Made by a program: the position numbers and the translations under genes. DNA of 64,000 nucleotides from Niallia sp052318935. GTDB lineage: Bacteria; Bacillota; Bacilli; Bacillales; Cytobacillaceae. The stretch lies in NCBI GenBank assembly GCA_052318935.1, contig JBQRKO010000001.1, one strand, 5' to 3'. Below, piece after piece: positions 60,684 through 64,000 of the stretch; position 1 is the stretch's first letter, and every line of letters begins with the position of its first letter. Below the pieces are notes generated by a model, which saw nothing but the letters and a program-made list of their open reading frames with translations, was not told the origin of the DNA and did not search any database.

Positions 60684-62549
60684 ATGTCCTTTCTTAAAAA
60701 GATGGAAAATGAAATATTAATAGCTGACGGAGCAATGGGTACACTTTTATACTCCTATGGAAAAGACAGTTGTTTAGAAGAATTGAACCTTTCTCACAGC
60801 GATAAAATAGAAGAAATTCACCGCGCTTATATAAACGCAGGTGCCAATTTAATCCAAACAAACACATATGCAGCTAATTATTTAAAACTGCAGCGATATG
60901 GATTAGAAGACTCTGTAAAAGAAATTAATAGTGCTGCTGTGCGTATAGCAAAAAAAGCAGCAAATAAAGACACCTCAATTCTTGGAACGATTGGTGGAAA
61001 CCGAGGTATTAAACCACAAGCCATAACCTTGGAAGAAATAAAAAGAAGCTTTCGTGAACAGCTGTATTGCTTATTATTAGAAGGTGTTGACGGCATCCTT
61101 CTAGAAACATATTATGATCTAGAAGAATTACACACAGTACTTTCTATCGCCAAAAACGAAACAGATCTTCCGATTATTTCGCAAGTATCAGTTCATGAAA
61201 TTGGCATCTTGCAAAATCAGCTTCCTGTTGCAGAAGCTTTTCGTCAATTAGAAGAATTAGGTTCTGACGTAGTTGGGTTAAATTGTCGACTTGGACCGCA
61301 TCATATGATTGCATCATTACAAGATGTTCCTTTATTAAAACACGCCTATTTATCCGCGTATCCTAATGCGAGTTTACCAGCATACAATGATGGAAAATTC
61401 GAATACAAAGAGAATGCTGAATACTTCCAAAACTCAGCAATTGAATTTCGTAAACAAGGTGTCCGTTTATTGGGAGGCTGTTGTGGAACAACACCTGAAC
61501 ATATACATGCCTTTTCCAGTGCATTAAAAGGCACCCACCCTATTGTTGAAAAAACAATAAAAGAAAAGCATGTATTGAACCGTGTTGAAACTGTTCAGCC
61601 ATTAAGAGAAACGAAACCGTTGGAACAAATTGTAACGGAAAGACCATCTGTTATTGTGGAGCTTGATCCACCAAGAAAATTAAATACAGATCGTTTCTTT
61701 GAAGGTGCTCAAAAACTAAAAGAGGTTGGAATTGATGCCCTTACATTAGCGGACAACAGCTTAGCATCACCAAGAATTTGCAATACCGCTCTCGGGTCAC
61801 TAACGAAAAATAAAATTGGCATTCGTCCATTAGTGCATATTGCCTGCCGTGACCGTAATATGATTGGTCTTCAATCCCATTTAATGGGGCTTCACACATT
61901 AGGTTTGCATGATGTATTAGCCATTACAGGAGATCCAGCAAGAGTCGGCGATTTTCCAGGTGCATCGTCAGTTTATGATATGTCTTCCTTTGATTTAATT
62001 TCGATGATTAAACAATTAAACGAAGGTATGTCACTATCTGGAAAAGACTTAGGTGAAAAAACAAACTTTTCCGTAGCTGCTGCTTTTAACCCGAATGTTC
62101 GTCAAGTTGATAAAGCAGTTAAACGATTAGAAAAGAAAATAGAAGCTGGTGCGGATTATTTTATTACCCAGCCTGTTTATTCAGAAGAAAAAATTATCGA
62201 ATTATATGAAGCTACTAAACATATTAATAAACCTATATATATTGGTTTAATGCCGTTAATCAGCAGCAACAATGCTGAATTCCTTCATAATGAAGTTCCA
62301 GGCATAAAAATATCTGATTCAATTCGAAACACGATGTTTGCGCATAAAGATAATCCAGTTCAAGCATGCAAAGAAGGTATAAAAATAACACAATCGTTAA
62401 TAGATGTTGCAGCACAATACTTTAATGGCATTTATTTAATCACTCCTTTTTTACGTTATGAACTATCAGTTGAACTAGCAAAATACACACATGAAATCAC
62501 TGCCCGTTTAAGGAGGACATCACATGAGAAAAGCAGCGTTAAAGGATGA
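60684..62549 (+). CDS. yitJ: Bifunctional homocysteine S-methyltransferase/5,10-methylenetetrahydrofolate reductase
   Basis: This 621-residue protein joins a homocysteine methyltransferase domain (about 1-285: LIADGAMGTLLY and the zinc site GLNCRLGP plus RLLGGCCGTTPEH) with an MTHF reductase domain (about 325-600: VIVELDPPRKLN, HIACRDRN, LAITGDPARVGDFPG, YFITQPVYS). It supplies methyl groups for methionine synthesis. ATG 60684 was taken because GAGGTG lies seven bases ahead. It overlaps metH by 26 bases. Confidence 0.94.
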   Translation: MSFLKKMENEILIADGAMGTLLYSYGKDSCLEELNLSHSDKIEEIHRAYINAGANLIQTNTYAANYLKLQRYGLEDSVKEINSAAVRIAKKAANKDTSILGTIGGNRGIKPQAITLEEIKRSFREQLYCLLLEGVDGILLETYYDLEELHTVLSIAKNETDLPIISQVSVHEIGILQNQLPVAEAFRQLEELGSDVVGLNCRLGPHHMIASLQDVPLLKHAYLSAYPNASLPAYNDGKFEYKENAEYFQNSAIEFRKQGVRLLGGCCGTTPEHIHAFSSALKGTHPIVEKTIKEKHVLNRVETVQPLRETKPLEQIVTERPSVIVELDPPRKLNTDRFFEGAQKLKEVGIDALTLADNSLASPRICNTALGSLTKNKIGIRPLVHIACRDRNMIGLQSHLMGLHTLGLHDVLAITGDPARVGDFPGASSVYDMSSFDLISMIKQLNEGMSLSGKDLGEKTNFSVAAAFNPNVRQVDKAVKRLEKKIEAGADYFITQPVYSEEKIIELYEATKHINKPIYIGLMPLISSNNAEFLHNEVPGIKISDSIRNTMFAHKDNPVQACKEGIKITQSLIDVAAQYFNGIYLITPFLRYELSVELAKYTHEITARLRRTSHEKSSVKG

Positions 62550-64000
62550 ACTAAAAAAGCGAATCCTGATTATGGACGGCGCAATGGGAACAATGTTGCA
62601 AAGAGAAGAATTAACTGCTGAGGATTTCGGCGGAGAAGATTTAGAGGGCTGTAATGAAAACCTAAACTATACTCGCCCAGATGTAATTTCAAAAATTCAT
62701 GAAGAATATTTAGCTGCCGGAGCTGATATTATCGAAACGAATACGTTTGGTGCAACAAGTATCGTATTAGATGAATACAATTTAGCAGATACAGCTTACG
62801 AAAACAATGTCATAGCAGCAAAACTAGCGAAAGATGCAGTAGATAAATTTTCAACCGCTGAATGGCCAAGATATGTTGCCGGTGCTATGGGTCCAACAAC
62901 GAAAACATTAAGCGTTACAGGTGGGACAACATTTGACGAACTCATCTCTTCATATGAAGAACAAACAAGAGGCTTAATTGACGGCGGCGTTGATTTACTT
63001 TTATTAGAGACAAGCCAAGATATGTTAAATGTAAAAGCAGGTTTTATTGGCATTCAACAAGCCTTTGCAAAAACAGGAAAAGAGCTTCCCTTAATGATAT
63101 CAGGTACAATAGAACCTATGGGAACAACACTTGCTGGCCAGCCTATTGAAGCATTTTATATATCAGTTGAGCATATGAAACCTATTGCAATCGGCTTAAA
63201 TTGTGCAACAGGACCTGAGTTTATGCAAGACCATATTCGTTCTTTATCTGAGCTTTCACAATTTGCTGTCAGCTGCTATCCTAATGCCGGTTTACCGGAT
63301 GAAGAAGGACAATACCATGAAACCCCTCTTTCCCTTGCAGAAAAATTAGCAGGTTTTGCAAAGGAAGGATGGCTTAATATTGTTGGCGGCTGTTGTGGGA
63401 CAACACCTGAACATATAAAAGCAATTGCAGATAAAATGCAAGAGCATGCACCTAGACAATCAGCATCTAAAAATGTTCATATGGTTTCCGGTATCGAACC
63501 ATTTATTTATGATGACCCGACTCTTCGTCCGATCATGGTTGGAGAAAGAACAAATGTAATTGGTTCAAGAAAGTTTAAACGCCTAATAAGTGAAGGCAAA
63601 TATGAGGAAGCGTCTGAAATTGCTCGTGCTCAAGTAAAGGGCGGCGCACATGTAATTGATATTTGTTTAGCGGACCCGGACAGAGATGAAATAAGCGACA
63701 TGGAAGCTTTTATGCATGAAGTTGGCAAAAAAATAAAAGTTCCACTTGTAATCGATTCAACAGATGAAAACGTCATTGAAAAGGCTCTCTCCTATTCTCA
63801 AGGTAAAGCCATTATTAACAGTATTAACCTTGAAGATGGAGAAGAAAGATTTGAAGCCATATTACCTATCGTCCATAAGTATGGAGCAGCGGTCGTAGTC
63901 GGTACGATTGATGAAGTAGGAATGGGCGTAACAGCAGAAAAGAAAGTAGAAATTGCGAAACGATCGTATGAACTACTTACCAAAAAATACAAATTAAAAG
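62524..64000 (+). CDS. metH: Cobalamin-dependent methionine synthase, N-terminal part, cut by window edge
   Basis: The first 492 residues are in the window. The homocysteine-binding domain (about 10-325) has LIMDGAMGTMLQREEL, IETNTFGATS, GLNCATGPEF and VGGCCGTTPEH (zinc cysteines). The folate-binding pterin domain starts near RPIMVGERTNVIGSRKFKRL and continues to the edge; the cobalamin and activation domains lie outside. AAGGAGG, inside yitJ, is seven bases before ATG 62524. It is the last visible gene of the S-box operon. Confidence 0.95.
   Translation, partial: MRKAALKDELKKRILIMDGAMGTMLQREELTAEDFGGEDLEGCNENLNYTRPDVISKIHEEYLAAGADIIETNTFGATSIVLDEYNLADTAYENNVIAAKLAKDAVDKFSTAEWPRYVAGAMGPTTKTLSVTGGTTFDELISSYEEQTRGLIDGGVDLLLLETSQDMLNVKAGFIGIQQAFAKTGKELPLMISGTIEPMGTTLAGQPIEAFYISVEHMKPIAIGLNCATGPEFMQDHIRSLSELSQFAVSCYPNAGLPDEEGQYHETPLSLAEKLAGFAKEGWLNIVGGCCGTTPEHIKAIADKMQEHAPRQSASKNVHMVSGIEPFIYDDPTLRPIMVGERTNVIGSRKFKRLISEGKYEEASEIARAQVKGGAHVIDICLADPDRDEISDMEAFMHEVGKKIKVPLVIDSTDENVIEKALSYSQGKAIINSINLEDGEERFEAILPIVHKYGAAVVVGTIDEVGMGVTAEKKVEIAKRSYELLTKKYKLK

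Noticed and set aside
1..64000. tRNA or rRNA genes, CRISPR arrays, phage genes or intact insertion sequences
   Set aside because: None were recognised on either strand while reading the intergenic regions; the repeated elements found have no regular spacers and no transposase.

Overview
The window looks like chromosome from a low-GC, spore-forming member of the Bacillaceae. The reasons are AT-rich DNA, strong AAGGAGG-type ribosome binding sites, frequent GTG/TTG starts, spore and sporulation genes (sspH, two yjcZ-type genes, sda) and close matches to Bacillus proteins (GltC, YlbC, PucABCDE, YkpA, MprF, YdjO). The genus cannot be fixed from the sequence alone. No rRNA, tRNA, CRISPR array, phage or intact insertion sequence was seen.

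Layout. 0-10 kb: the 5' part of gltA with its divergent activator gltC, pepF, a small protein-kinase-like gene, an IDEAL-domain gene, a HAD phosphatase, the branched-chain aminotransferase and ylbC. 10-22.5 kb: an AEC permease, then a long minus-strand purine-catabolism cluster (pucA-pucB-pucC-pucD-pucE, uraD, uraH, allB), preceded by a two-gene unit of a GNAT/aminotransferase fusion and a PlsY paralogue. 22.5-36 kb: an XRE regulator with a small membrane peptide in front, a coiled-coil protein, yocH with a WalR-type box, a two-PAS histidine kinase, recQ, small spore-type genes, an MFS and a ZIP transporter, and a formate/nitrite channel. 36-51 kb: ykpA, mprF, pflB-pflA separated by an unusual GC-richer spacer, nadE-pncB, yidC2 behind a MifM-like leader, a crcB pair, a nonsense-broken cyclotransferase gene, yugU and sda. 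51-64 kb: odhAB, an ArlRS-like two-component system, sspH, and a SAM-riboswitch operon metI-(metC remnant)-yitJ-metH running out of the window.

How the genes work together. The puc/ura/all cluster encodes a molybdenum xanthine dehydrogenase, its cofactor-maturation proteins and the steps from 5-hydroxyisourate to allantoate. The urate oxidase that should link them is not in the window. pflB, pflA and the FNT channel form an anaerobic formate set, and two promoters carry Fnr/Rex-like sites. metI, yitJ and metH make homocysteine and methionine under one S-box. nadE and pncB form an NAD salvage pair.

Most striking observations: (1) a 99-residue leader upstream of yidC2 that keeps Ile70, Trp73 and Ile74 of the MifM arrest motif (from memory) and is followed by a 10-bp stem that hides the yidC2 ribosome binding site; (2) a roughly 400-nt structured-looking spacer between pflB and pflA; (3) a YdjO-family gene whose only sensible start codon is ATA; (4) the GNAT-aminotransferase fusion next to a PlsY paralogue; (5) three families of dispersed, hairpin-rich intergenic repeats; (6) several small genes and broken genes (metC, cyclotransferase) that a length-filtered ORF search would miss.
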